Shown here: positions 35,401 through 47,008 of the stretch, one piece after another | How the letters are laid out: the number at the start of each line of letters is the position of its first letter | How positions within the stretch are numbered: position 1 is the first letter of the stretch | Assembly (NCBI GenBank): GCA_030248215.1 | Contig: JASANG010001052.1 | Coordinates: forward strand, 124,001 to 188,000 | DNA length: 64,000 nt | Direction: 5' to 3' | From: Enoplolaimus lenunculus | Taxonomy: Eukaryota > Nematoda > Enoplea > Enoplida > Thoracostomopsidae | Made by a program: the position numbers and the translations under genes | The notes under the pieces: model-generated | Seen by the model: the letters and a program-made list of their open reading frames with translations, nothing else | Databases searched by the model: none | Told to the model about the DNA's origin: nothing

Positions 35401-38400
35401 AAATCATTTAAAATACTCACCTGTTTGCTAAGATCAACAGATAGCGGTTTTCCTCCGTTTTTACGCAAAAAAGATGTCCAATCATGCTCTATGTTGGAAT
35501 CTTCAAAATACAAAACGTCAATAAGCAGTAAAATGCGAAATATCAACAAGCTTAATCACAAATCCTATAAGCTGTGCGATGGTACTCTAGGTAAAGGAAC
35601 ATGCTGCGTCAGACTGCAGATATAATAAACCTTTCAACAACTACGTACTGTTTTTCTGTACACGTCACGGCCTGTAAACTAGGTGGTAATTTTCCCTTTT
35701 CCAATTATGGTACTTAAATTAGTGTCAAAAACCTCGTTCTAAGAAATGTACTTAACAATGTCTGACTTATAATACCAAGCACATAGTCTTCATAAGAGAG
35801 TGTGTTTTAAAAAAATTAAAACGTAACTTAAACATACCATCGAGAGATTTAAGGAAAAATCCAAACTTGCGGCAAAACCCGACCGGTAACACAAATGGCG
35901 AATGACTAGAGATTACGTACCGCGAGTTTTCATTGGCGACCCGTAACCACTGACGGTTGATAACCTGAATAGAAAAATAAAACGGAGTAAACAGATCATG
36001 ACCATTTGTAGCACAAGTGGGAAAAGATGTTTACAGTAGCAAACCGTGCAAAACACTTTCACATAATGTAAGCGGTTACTCTGTCAGGCACAAATTTAGT
36101 CGTTACAGTGCGCAGTCTACAGCAGTTCACTCCAATAGCTCTTAAAATTCTAACTGCTCGCAACTTCCACAAATTATTGGAGTACAGTTTGCAAATTTTT
36201 GCGTCCGTCCAAATGCAGTATTCTGTATTTTATTGTATTTGCTATGTGGACCGATTACTGATATAGACCTGACAAAAAAATAACATATAATTTCACATGT
36301 GATAGCAGCATAATTTGTGGTGCTTTATATAATGGTTGGCGGCAAAAAATTTCAATGTGGGAAACGTATAGATGTCAGTTGTCATTAGAAAATATAATAT
36401 AATGCATTTGATTCTACAAACCTTATCAACGACAAAAGGTAAAATTTGACGGCGCGAAACAGGATCAACCATTTCAATCGCATAGCCTATGTCTCCTCTG
36501 TGGTTTCTTTCATCGATCTGAGCCTAAAAATAGGTAACAAACAATATTAACGTTTCCCATCTAAAAACAAAGAGGATAGGAGTTAGATAACAGGTAACAA
36601 ATATAAAGTATTACCCAAACCCACAGACATTTTTAGCCGATAAACTTCTGTTTTTAAAGCCCACTTCGGTATTTTTCTTTTTTGAGATGGGCAAACTTCA
36701 CTAATTTAAATATATCTAAACTACTTATTAACACATATATGAGTATTCAAAATCTTGTTAAAGGATGATTTTTGCCGATTTTGAATAAATTGATAGAGAA
36801 ACCGTAGTCAACTGCATCTGCCCGACACTAGGATGTAAAATTGGAAAAGACACATGTTCTAAAATGTCCAACGAAAAGCTTGGAAAAATTAGAAAATATA
36901 AACGTAAGAACTTACCAGCAAAGCCAATGGCGGAACGAACGAAATGTCCTGATTTATAAATTGGCTTACAATATCGGAGGCGAACATTGTTTTCTCTGAA
37001 GCAAAAATAATCGTTTTCATGCATTTGACTTGTATGTAATAGTTTACGATGGTAGTACGAAGTACGTAATCAACAGTTCCAGAAACCCAGATACCGCCAA
37101 GAACCATGTTTTCCCAGACCAAGAACACGAACAAGGATTGAAATAAAATTCGGAGTAAAAAAGTTTAGCCACTAGCATACATATATATTTTACGATGTGA
37201 CCAAAAACTGCGGCACACGTTTTCAGCCAAGATATGAACGTAAAAACCCGTTCGTTAGCAATTCGAAGTCAAGTACATGTTAGTCAAAGGTCATATCAGT
37301 TCAAATGGCATTATAATATTTCACAGATCTATATCCATTGTGCTACATGCACAGCCTCAAAAGCAATACCAACACCTAATTTTAGATAATATTGTAAAAA
37401 GAAGAGCCTCGTTCTTATAAAAGAGAGTGCACATAATAATATACATTATCAACTGACCTTTTATACACGCGTGTCTGGAACAACAGCAATAAAAGTAACC
37501 GTCGTTTTTCCGGCGAGCCGCATAACCGAGCGACCTCATTCGCTCACAAAACACTGACATGTGGATTAGATGTGATTTGTGAAACTCGCAAGAAAAAACT
37601 TGATTTATAACATTTTGATCACGGTCAATAAATTCTGGGCTTGCTGGACACTGCAGCACAAGAAACCCATCATCACAATGAATAATCGTGCAAAGGCGAA
37701 CCAACAACGGATTATCAAAATCGAGAAGCTCAACCAAAGCACCAGCGCTAAAATGTTTTAGCCTTGGTAATTTTCGAAGCTCAAATTGTTTCAGCTTATT
37801 TGCAAAATTAACCTGCTGGTCCGGTTCACCACGCACGACGTTATCTTTTACCGGTACAGCGTGGACACATCCGTTACATACTTCACATGCATTAGTAGTA
37901 GTTTGCGTGACAATTAAAGCTTCTGACCGCGGCTCGCCGCAGCTACAACTCGGAGATGACAGACTCAACACTGAGTTAACTTCACGTGCAGCAATGTTCA
38001 CTGGTGGAGTAAGTTGTCTTCCAGTCCATTTTGCGTATCCAGGAGGGTATATTCCGATGATACCCGAAGAAGGCGACGCCAAATCCAACCAAAATGCGTG
38101 ATCTGAAACTTTGGTCGTGCCAGCATAGCGCAGGCGTAGTAAGCCGTTAACACAAAGCTCAATTTCAGCAGGCCATACGCAATTGACTCCTGAAAATAAA
38201 CCTCACAACTTACCAGAATACCAAAAATTATTGTCCATATTACAGCTGTCCCGGTGCCGGACACCAACCCCGGGGCCACGAAGTGCCGGGCCGGGGGAGT
38301 AGAACAGATTAAGTGCGAACATACGAAACAGGCCCCAGCCCCGGTAAAAATCCTGGCCCCGGGGGGCAGCTCTAGTGTATATATGTGTTGTTGAACTGTA

Positions 38401-41400
38401 AGTTTCTTTTGGTAGACATTACGTAACAAACAAAGCAAATTACTTATAGTTAACAATCCTTACTCAAGAGTTAGGAATTTGCAAAAAACGCATTGTTTCA
38501 ACCACCAGATCTCGAAAAAGTACATCATATTTGAGCACATACGTGGGCAATTAGGCTAGACATTGACTATGTGTAAAATGTAAAAGCGAGCAGGCAAGTC
38601 TAACCTGTTTTGCAATGTTTATACTCAATTTCAACAGTCTCTGAATCAGTAATCAACGATGAACGTGCCAGTTGAACCTAAATGGTTAAGAAACAATGCT
38701 GAATACTTGAAATGGTATACCACAGGTAAAATAAAAATCCTCGCTTACCGAGGAACGGACTGTCATTCAATTCAATTATTGTTTCTGTTAATTTTGGTTA
38801 TTCAAAGTAATCTGAATTACACCGATGTAATGATAGGCTCAAACCCACATGGACAGTTATATTAACTTTGCATCGGAATTAACATAATATATAACATGGT
38901 GCAAAATTATACATGATATACATATAAATTATATATATTATATATCAGGGTGCAACCGGAATTAAGGTTCTGGCATCGTTTCGCCATCCGGTTCCGGCAA
39001 ATTTGTACATTATACTAAAAGTGACTGTAAAAATAAAAGATTTCATTAGTATAGTATGTAATCCTTAACAATCACCGAAAGTCAACCATCGAAGGTAGAT
39101 TCCGCATCCGTGGATAATGAAAATCTAAAATACAGCAGATAATGTGAATATATACCTATCTCCAACTAGGGTTATTTCACCAATATGGCAAAAAAGAAAA
39201 TTTAAACGAATTTTTCGGTGGTATGTATTTTTCAATTAGCCGGACCCGGGCCGGATCTCTGCAATTTTTAAGATTCGGATGCGAATCCGGATCCGGTAAA
39301 ATAAACTACCGGATCTCCGGATCCGAAATTGATATACAAACAAAAACATACCAAAATTGGTGTATGTATTTCAACTATGCGTACGTAATCTAATAAGCAC
39401 TGTGTGAGCATTAACACTTTGTTGGAATGTCTATACGAAATACCTATGTAACAAATTAAATATAAAAGTGTATGTATTTGCAAGTTTCATAGCTAGTGAT
39501 ACAAACTGCTTGGCAAATACTTATACTTATATATACTTAAATGTGCAGTGAAATATAGCAAAACAGTGGATATTCTAGAAAAAAATGGTTGTAGCAGTAG
39601 TACAAACATATTTCTAAGCGTGAGGCTAAAATTCACCATAAAATGCGTGATTGCAATAAGCGTAGTAATTATTAATCAGAAACATATTTTTCAGGAATTA
39701 GTTTCAAAGTTAACACCTTAATTACATATACGTAGCGACCAGTGTTGTTACGGAAGAAGAACAAACATAAAAGTTTTAAAGACTTCTTTTTTAGTCGCTG
39801 TAAGTTTTGTTGATTAATTTCGCGAAAGAATCAGTTGAACTTTTTCTATTTTATATATGTTAGGCAACGAAAAATTATCCAGCTGGTAAGATCCGGATCC
39901 GGATCCGAGCCGGATCTGAATTTTAAGGTCCGGATCCGGTAAATGCAAAATTTTGGATCCGGTCGTTCCTATTTTCAATTTCCGGTTTCGGTTCCGGTAA
40001 ATTGCAATTTCGGTTGCACCCTAATATACACATATTAAAAAGGCCGAAGGCCATCGTTGTATATAGTCAACCTTCCAAATAAAAAACTTAACAACAGTCC
40101 AATAAAAACATGTTTTGTCACTAGCAACAATAACATGAGATTGCCGCGGTACTTATGTGAAGGTCTGTTATTGGTCTACCAACTGCACACGAAATCGCTG
40201 ACTTGGACTAACGCAGCACGTTATTCTGTTGTGAATATAGTGCACTCCGAAAATTAGCTAAAATACTAAACAAATCAGAATTTTTCCAAGTTTGACGTGA
40301 GTTGAAGCAGGGTTAAAGGAGTATATATGTTTAATTACTGGGCAGTAGCAAAATGATGTAAAAATCGTGTGTTTTGGTGCAATTTGCCGCTTGACGATTA
40401 GTTTCGGATTTGGAGCCGTTTTCTTTTTTGAACACTTTTCTATGCCGTTTGTCCAAAAAATAACATTGATTTTTATTTGTAAACTGTATTTTTATTGGAC
40501 TTGCGCGAAAAATAGCCGTTTACGCGATGTTGTCGGTGTGCCAAAATTTCTTATAAGTAAGCAGTCAGTAAGGATTTTGCAACATAAGTGTATTGTGTTA
40601 TTGCCAAAAAATTTTTAGTGCTTCGCAGTATAGTACTTATATTACAGATGCCCGTGGCACAGAGTGAATACAGGTCTTGTTTGAAAAATGTGAAATCACA
40701 AGAATTATTGTACACGGTATTTTTTATGTTCCCACTTCCCAGGGTATGCTGTACGTACACATTTCTTCACAATATACGTCAAACAACAGGGAAAACTAGT
40801 AAAGATTGGATTGAAAAAGCAAAAAATAAGTTAATATTTCTATGGAAAAGCAATATAAGTAAAGATTTCGCTCAGAAACCAAACTTTAGTACATAACACA
40901 GAAAATTTTTGTGGAAAAGCAAAATATAACTAAAGATTTCGCTGAAAACCAAAATAGTAGTATATAATGCTAGCACGTTCATTATAAGCAGTCATTTTTA
41001 TCAGTTTTGCAGTGACACACTTTAATGTGTAAAATGATGATGGCTGTGAATAATTTAGATAGAATTGCCGATTATAAAGTCAACATTGAGCAAATAGAAT
41101 ATTGTTATGTTTTTGGGCGGGTTGAATTTTTTATTGGACAAACTGTCCGAAAGAAAAACGGGCATTTTTTGTCATATCTGGTTAAGCTCGAGGAACAGAT
41201 GAAGTGATTTGCATTGATCATATTGCTATAGTAGTAATACATTCCTATTAATATGACACAGATCATGCAATTAGAACTGATTTAATAACCGCCTTAACAT
41301 CGAAAATTTGATTTTTTTCTTTGTCAGGTTGACTATATTACTAGGGCGTGAACCGCCCGAAGGGCTGTGTAGGGACGGGCCGATAGGACTGCTCACGCTC

Positions 41401-41754
41401 TAGTACGTATATATATAATAAATATATAGAAGTTTCACATTATATTGCCAAAAACAGTACTGTTCAACTTTTCAAATAAAGTGAATTTTATAAATTTAAG
41501 AAAGTTTTTTCAAAAATTAATCAAATACCTCCCATACACCGTTATCAAAAACTCAAAAACCTTGCAGTTAACTTGTACTTTAGTGGAAATTTATAATGTA
41601 CAAGCACATACCAGCGGAAATCCTGTAGGTAAAGCAGGCAATATGCATGTTGTCTCAAAATATTGATTCCAACTAAAGCCATGCGTTGGTGCGCTATATT
41701 CTTCCGCTCTTTTGACAGCAGTGGATACACAATCTGATAAACATGGCACGACCT
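29455..41754 (-). CDS. SFMBT: SFMBT-type Polycomb protein: four MBT repeats, SLED, AT-hook-like motif, SAM (16 exons recognised, 5' end incomplete)
   Basis: Family role: SFMBT is a chromatin repressor (PhoRC partner) whose MBT repeats bind methylated lysines. Exons in transcript order: 41754-41612, 38189-37458, 36995-36916, 36523-36422, 35964-35838, 35500-35417 (donor uncertain), 34882-34612, 34253-34125, 33788-33724, 32915-32785, 32538-32405, 32037-31865, 31418-31121, 30754-30325, 30016-29888 and 29637-29455 (TGA). MBT1 begins FSWNQYFETT and continues LRLRYAG...HAFWLDLASP. MBT2 and MBT3 follow, with SPFVLPVGFC closing MBT3. MBT4 has HDWTSFL, ARLEALHP and WVHLDGF, then ELFPCGWAEEHG. SLED reads CPAIYFNPKCYLGPY...VGPG and KVLCLLLSSSVKPREFL. 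Next come KRRPGRPPRK (AT-hook) and a SAM domain (DPLQWSADYLSQFI, EVDGQAFLLL). All joins agree in phase except a missing exon between 41612 and 38189. At 35.4 kb the consensus donor (35420) breaks the frame and GTGA|GTATTT keeps it. At 37.5 kb two donors are possible. Confidence 0.88.
38243..38373. repeat. GC-rich dispersed repeat (GGCCCCGG family)
   Basis: A sharply GC-rich patch bounded by CAGCTGTCCCGGTGCCGG and GGGGGGCAGCTCTAG, with the internal motif CCCCGGTAAAAATCCTGG. The same motif occurs near 35170-35220, and related GC-rich stretches lie near 59218-59262 and 61682-61735. It appears to be a small non-coding element in an intron of the SFMBT-like gene. Confidence 0.45.
38946..40023. mobile_element. 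hAT-type MITE carrying a second MITE
   Basis: Outer ends are CAGGGTGCAACCGGAATTAA and CGGTTGCACCCT, so it belongs to the family of 43540-43936. Without the insert it is about 335 bp. The inner element is at 39237-39971. The outer target duplication is obscured by flanking AT repeats. Confidence 0.65.
39237..39971. mobile_element. MITE nested in the 38946-40023 element
   Basis: Begins TAGCCGGACCCGGGCCGGAT and ends GATCCGGTCGTTCCTA, rich in GGATCCGG near both ends. It is flanked on both sides by TTTTCAAT (39229-39236 and 39972-39979), a perfect 8-bp duplication of the host MITE sequence. It is non-coding and clearly younger than its host element. Confidence 0.75.
41341..41403. repeat. 63-bp GC-rich palindromic element flanked by TA
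   Basis: Reads CTAGGGCGTGAACCGCCCGA at the left and GCTCACGCTCTAG at the right, with an internal CCGCCCGAAGGGC hairpin. TA lies on both sides. It is GC-rich in an otherwise AT-rich stretch. It could be a minimal TA-targeted MITE or a structured RNA; no coding is possible. Confidence 0.45.
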
Positions 41755-42128
41755 CTGAGTACAAACATAAAAAGGACGTGACCGATTTCATTTCGGATCA
41801 ATCATTTATGTAACACATTTTTCAATTCACAAACTACGATTTCTTAAAGACAAGCAAGTTTATACGTAATTCAAAATTTCCAACCCTTGCATCTAAAACA
41901 AACGGTAAACAATAACGATGTGTTCAACCGTGCGTTAAAATCAAATCAGCATGGATGTGCGGCAGGGTTCCAACAGGAACTGAAATTTGCCGCAACAAGA
42001 ACATGATCAGTAATTGAATATAGTCTAGCACATCCTCGCCTCGGTTATTGCAATTCGTGCTGCTTGAGGTTACATGGTAGGCATTTGCGTCACATCCTAT
42101 AATTAATCTAATATTTCTAGTTTTTCAA

Positions 42129-42400
42129 AAACCAAATTTTTGAAAATATTACTGGATGGTGGATCTTTAGACAGATATGGAAAATAATTGACATCAACCA
42201 TATTTCCTCCCCAGCACTGCTTAAGTCTATTCTTAATTTAACTGCAGTATTGTCTTGATCACTAAAAGTTGTCAGTTGAACACCTTTAAGCCCTTTCGTT
42301 AACAATATTGCTGTCCTCGGTCTTTCACGTATTACTGACGATGTACATTTCCTGACACAGCATAATGTCAACGCACCCACCCCCTGACCCCCTCATTCTT
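42129..42400 (-). pseudogene. LINE endonuclease-domain fragment
   Basis: On the minus strand the translation RPRTAILLTKGL...FSDQDNTAVKLR resembles the middle of the AP-endonuclease domain of Jockey/RTE-type LINEs, where PRTAI and SDRDTVAV-type motifs are typical. The resemblance fades within about 80 residues and a stop follows. No reverse-transcriptase part is visible nearby, so this is a short dead scrap. Confidence 0.4.
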
Positions 42401-42950
42401 TGGACCTGATCTAAGGTTTTCTAGTTCAACTGCAGCCTCTTATCAGTGCTGTAAGTTTACCTGCCTAATTTTGATCATGGTGATATCTCATATTTAAGAA
42501 AACTATAAATTATCTAAAGACTTGACTCGCATAAATTTACAAAGAGACATAGTCTTAAAGTCTATAGTTTCTTTATCCCTAGCCCGCTCACCCATCTTCC
42601 AAAAAGGAGACCCGGGTCAGCTCATAATAGGGTTCAAACTGAGTCTTGTTAGTTATTCAACTGTTTTTGTGTATCAATAAAAGACAGGATATATCGGGTT
42701 GGCCAGGCCGAAGCATGAAGGCCAGGATTGCTACTCTGTAGCCCCTCTATAACATATGCTGATGTTAATTCTTTCTTTGGCTTAGCTGGAATGAAAACGA
42801 AGACAGGAACTAGATTCAGTTCGTTCTCGGTCAGCGCTTCTAACAAACTTAGACTGTAAAGGTCTATTTGCTTCATTGCTTCTTCAGTCGACGATACAAG
42901 TGGTAACAGGATCTGATTGACACGCAGAAGGCCGCTAAGTCGAAACCACA

Positions 42951-43345
42951 CGTAACCCGTTTTTCCAGCTGCTTAGTTAAAAGTTTTGAAGTCCCGGTAC
43001 CTACCTACACTAACATTTGGGCTCCGCCGTGAGCGCAATGGTAAATTACCTTGCTTTGAACACGGTATCCACTCGAAAATAGAGTGAACGGTCAAGGGCC
43101 GACCTTGTTGAAATAGGGGCATGTAAACATGCGAGACATGCTTGTTCTGGTGCATATGCAATATATGCAATGCATTGTGTATTCGAAATCTCCCGTATCC
43201 CGCCTTTTTAGCTGCTAACACGAAAGGTTTGAAGTACCTACCTAGACTGACAGCTCAGTGGAAGCACGCTAGAATGGGAATCTGTCGGCCATATGTCATA
43301 GGATCGAAACCTCAATAGCACACCCCTCGTTTTCGGCTGCAAGAA
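42951..43345 (+). repeat. tRNA-derived SINE-like sequences, two tandem partial copies
   Basis: Two segments share the order 'CTGC(T)AG..., GTTTTGAAGT, CTACCTACACT'. Each contains RNA polymerase III promoter-like boxes: A box TGAGCGCAATGG (43030) with B box GTATTCGAAATC (43179), and A box ACAGCTCAGTGG (43250) with B box GGATCGAAACC (43301). No functional tRNA fold is complete. Confidence 0.45.
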
Positions 43346-43539
43346 CTCAACTAAAACCGGTCGTACCCTAGCTTATGCACCTAATAACAGGGGTTTAGCG
43401 CATGAAAAATTTAACTATAGCATTTATGAATTGGAACACTTAAAAATTAGTCATCTTCGCGCTAAACTATTACCTATACCAGTTAAAATAACATGTTAGC
43501 ATATTGTCCGAAACTGGTTAATTTACAGTACATCATAAC

Positions 43540-43936
43540 CAGGGTGCAACCGGAATTCCGGTTCCGGTTCCGGCATTTTTTCACCTTCCGGTTCCGGTTC
43601 CGGTAAATTTTTACCGGATATAAAAATTCCGGTATTATAATTTGGCCGTTTTCTTAACTTTGCTAATTTTTAAAAATCTGTTTTGAAAGCCACTTGTACT
43701 CCAAATATAAGCCAATGATGGTGGATTTCACTTCAGTCGACGACGAAAATCTAAAATACAACAAATAAAATAAATACCTATGTTCGACTAAGGTCATTTC
43801 ACAAATAATAGAGCAAAAAATAAGAATAAAATGAAATTTTTGGTGAAATGCATTTTTCACTTTCCGGTTCCGTTTCCGGTAAAATTTTCAAATTCCGGTT
43901 CCGGTTCCGGTAAATTGTAATTCCGGTTGCACCCTG
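43540..43936. mobile_element. hAT-type MITE (first of a tandem pair)
   Basis: 397 bp with perfect outer termini CAGGGTGCAACCGGAATTCC and its complement ending GGTTGCACCCTG. Internal GGTTCCGGTTCCGG repeats occur at both ends. It is flanked by ATCATAAC (43532-43539 and 43937-43944). Confidence 0.85.
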
Positions 43937-43944
43937 ATCATAAC

Positions 43945-44264
43945 CAGGGCGCGACCGGATAATCGGTTCCGGTTTAATATCTGAAAAACTGATATCCGTA
44001 TCCGGTTCCGGTATCCTTTAAAAACCTGCCGGATACCGGATATTTACGGTTGTATTGCAGAATGTCGCAGAACAGCTTCTTACCAGTGAGCGTCTTTAAC
44101 TTCTTGCTGCGATTACAATTCTGAGCAGGTCAAGAAGTTCAAGTTTTGATACGTTAAAATAAATTATTTTAACATATACATTATCCGGTATCCAGTTCCT
44201 GTTTCGGTTAGAAACTCAATATCCGTATCCGGTATCTGGTAAATTAACATCCGGTCGTACCCTG
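43945..44264. mobile_element. hAT-type MITE (second of a tandem pair)
   Basis: 320 bp starting CAGGGCGCGACCGGATAATC and ending CCGGTCGTACCCTG, with a different interior from the neighbour. It is flanked by the same ATCATAAC on both sides (43937-43944 and 44265-44272), so the middle copy of the octamer serves both elements. Confidence 0.85.
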
Positions 44265-44519
44265 ATCATAACTTCACATGTCAGCTGTATTGGATACTGC
44301 ATTATGCAAATATTCATAACTTAATAACACACATCCTAGCTATCGCATTTCCTCACAAAATTAATGCTACGATTGTGTATTTCCTATACATAAGACTCTA
44401 TTGCCGAATCAGCCCAAATCTTAGTGTATTGCGATGCAATACAAAAAGCGCGCTTGGCTTCTCGGTCGCCTCGATGTCAAGTTGGATAAATACATAAAAT
44501 ATGAAACAGGACTTTGGCA

Positions 44520-45180
44520 AATTCATATACTCCTACCAACAGCATTAATAGGCAGATGGAAAATGGGACAGGGCTATTCGGGCAAATGGGAAAACGGGAC
44601 AGCTGCAATCTTTCGCTGGGAAAAAGAGGAAAGCGGGACCAGCTTATTTCAGGCAAATGAGAAAGCGGGACAGCAGCAATTTTGCGCTGGGAAAACGGGA
44701 CAGGTTTGTAGCAAATAGAAAACGTGACAGCTGCAAAATTTCGCTTCGAAATTGGTACAGGCTAATTTCGGGCAAACGGGAAAATGGGAACGCTGCAATT
44801 TTTTGCTGGTAAAACGGGACAGGAGTGTTTTTTGCAAATGGGAATACGATGCAGCTGCAAATACACAAATCGAATTCTTTTCAGAATGTACCAAAATTTG
44901 TTAGATCGGAGGAGGGTAACGTAGATTTTCGTAGTTGGGGCTGCGCCACCCGTCACACCAATCTGTACACCTGCGACTTGGCAGCCACAGCTGACTTGCA
45001 TATAACTGCATTTTAATACCTTTCATAAAACTGCGCGAATTTTTGCCTTCAAACCACTGCTAGAGTGAAAATTTCTAAACGAAAGAATGCTGAATGAATC
45101 GAAAAATCTCGTGCGGACGCCCTTGCATGTCCCGCGGGAAAACGGGATGCCCCTGAAAATAACGTGGGCCGCCTAAAAAG
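44520..45180. repeat. Inverted copy of the 69-bp-minisatellite element
   Basis: About four to five units of GGGAAAACGGGACAGCTGCA type (44555-44860) are followed by a tail (AATCGAATTCTTTTCAGAAT, GGCAGCCACAGCTGACTTGC). It is the reverse complement of the 22930-23990 element, including its single-copy tail. Open frames here on both strands are a by-product of the repeat. Confidence 0.65.
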
Positions 45181-45983
45181 CAATGGTCAATTTATTAATT
45201 TTAGCATATATCTATATTAAGACATTGTGAAAAATTTTGGTTTTAGGTTTTTATGAAATATCGACAACTTGTTCTCAAAACTGTGCCAAAACTAAAAGCC
45301 AAAAATACCGAACGATATATACAATTTTTGTATAACTATCAAAAGTTTCACAATCGAAATTGACGGAACCTCCGGCAAAATGCTAAATCTAATATATAAT
45401 AGAATTTTAGGTGTGTAAAAAATTGATGAAATTCATACTTAACAGTTTAAAAGTGTTTAGCGCATTTCCTATTTTTTGGGCAAAGTATTAGAAAGCCCGA
45501 CGTATATTTTCTTACCTTGCTTTAGCACGAAAATAGGTAAAAAACCAAAGCCGGATGTCAACAAAAATTGCTGGACTCGGATTCTAACGAGAAAGTAATA
45601 TACAATGTTTAGTCAATTTTAGAAAATACAATTGTTGACAAAATAGTACCGGAACTTATCGCCAAACGCGAATAAGTACAATACAAGTTTTATAAAAAAA
45701 ATTGCTACCGAAATTGCCGGAACCTCCGGTAAAATTTCTACCGGACGGAGTCATACCACCGGTATGAAGCCTGGTAAGTTTTTCATGCGCGGCGTGTTCG
45801 CGCTTAAAGTATCAATGTTAACTGTCTATAAGCAGAGGGGTTTGCGATTGAGAAGGCACACCTCTGGTTATACTCTGCTAGACACAAATATTCGCTCTAA
45901 AACAGGCAAAACTTAAATTTATATATTCATCAAATTAGAACTTAAATTTACACAAAAATAACAGCCATACGTTCAGTTATTTG

Positions 45984-46299
45984 CAGGATGCAACCGAAGG
46001 TGAAATCTACCGAAGCCGGAGGTCAATGAAACTTGCTGGAGCCGGAGGTATAATTAGGTAGTTAAAATGTTTAATTTCTAATTTTCGCAAATAACAGTAA
46101 TGTGCTGTTAAATCGTTCGGTTTTACCGCTTATTTACGAAATCTCGGCAATTCTTTCCCTAACATTGTGTCAAAAGTTAAAACGAAACGCGCCAAACAGA
46201 TAAACTTTGTAAAACTATTCAAAATTTCACTACCTAAATTGCCGGAACCTCAGGCAAATATTCTTCAGAAGCCGTAGTCAGACCTCTGGTTGTACCCTG
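45984..46299. mobile_element. hAT-type MITE, 'CCGGAGG' family
   Basis: 316 bp from CAGGATGCAACCGAAGG to CCTCTGGTTGTACCCTG, flanked by a perfect 8-bp duplication GTTATTTG (45976-45983 and 46300-46307). The interior resembles 46673-47008 and decayed pieces around 45240-45780. Confidence 0.8.
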
Positions 46300-46672
46300 G
46301 TTATTTGAATGTGTCAACTCTTACGCTTTCTTGTGCTTAACACAGATGCCATTTGCAATATCTACGTTTCGATTGTTATGCAATCGTCGATGAATGCTAC
46401 TGAATGCTTTTGCAAGAATTGTCCGCATCAGGATATAACCGGACATCCGTTTCCGTTTCCTGTAAAAATCGGTGGCCGTTTCCGTTTGTGTTATAGAAAT
46501 AACGGAAATTCTGTTACTTTAACGTTCAAAATTATTTATATATCACGTATATATCTCGCAAGTATTCGTTGCAGATATGCTGTAATTCTTTGAAAATTTT
46601 GATCACTATCCGTTTCCGTTATTTTTACTACCCGTTTACACCCTGGTTCGCGCAGCTTAATCCTCTATACAA

Positions 46673-47008
46673 CAGGGTGCAACTGCAGGTGAAAACAACT
46701 CCGAGGTCAATAAAACTTGCCGGAGCCTTAAGTGAGGCAAAATTAGGCAGTTAAAAATGATATTTAAATTGTTAATTTTAGCAAATATCTATGTTGTTAA
46801 ATCAATTGTTTTCCGCTTTTTTGCAAAATCTCGGCAATTCTTTCTTGAAAATTGTGCCAAACGTTAAAACTAAACGCGCCAAACATAAATTTTGGGAACT
46901 ATGCAATATTTTATTACCGAAATTGCCAGAGACTCCGGCAAAATTTCTACTGGAACGGAAGGTCGATTTTCTACCGGAGCCGGAGGCAGACCTCCTGGCT
47001 GTATCTTG
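46673..47008. mobile_element. hAT-type MITE, 'CCGGAGG' family, older copy
   Basis: Starts CAGGGTGCAACTGCAGGTG and ends CCTCCTGGCTGTATCTTG. The flanking octamers CTATACAA and CCATACAG agree at six of eight positions. The interior follows 45984-46299 closely (TTGCCGGAGCC, TTCTACCGGAGCCGGAGG). Confidence 0.6.

Noticed and set aside
37688-38101. 137-aa plus-strand open frame
   Set aside because: It is the antisense shadow of the large SFMBT exon on the minus strand.
42649-42951. 100-aa minus-strand open frame as an SFMBT N-terminal exon
   Set aside because: No MBT, FCS zinc finger or other SFMBT feature, and no matching splice phase. It lies beside a LINE scrap.
44434-45001. Open frames on both strands
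   Set aside because: They arise from the inverted copy of the same minisatellite element.
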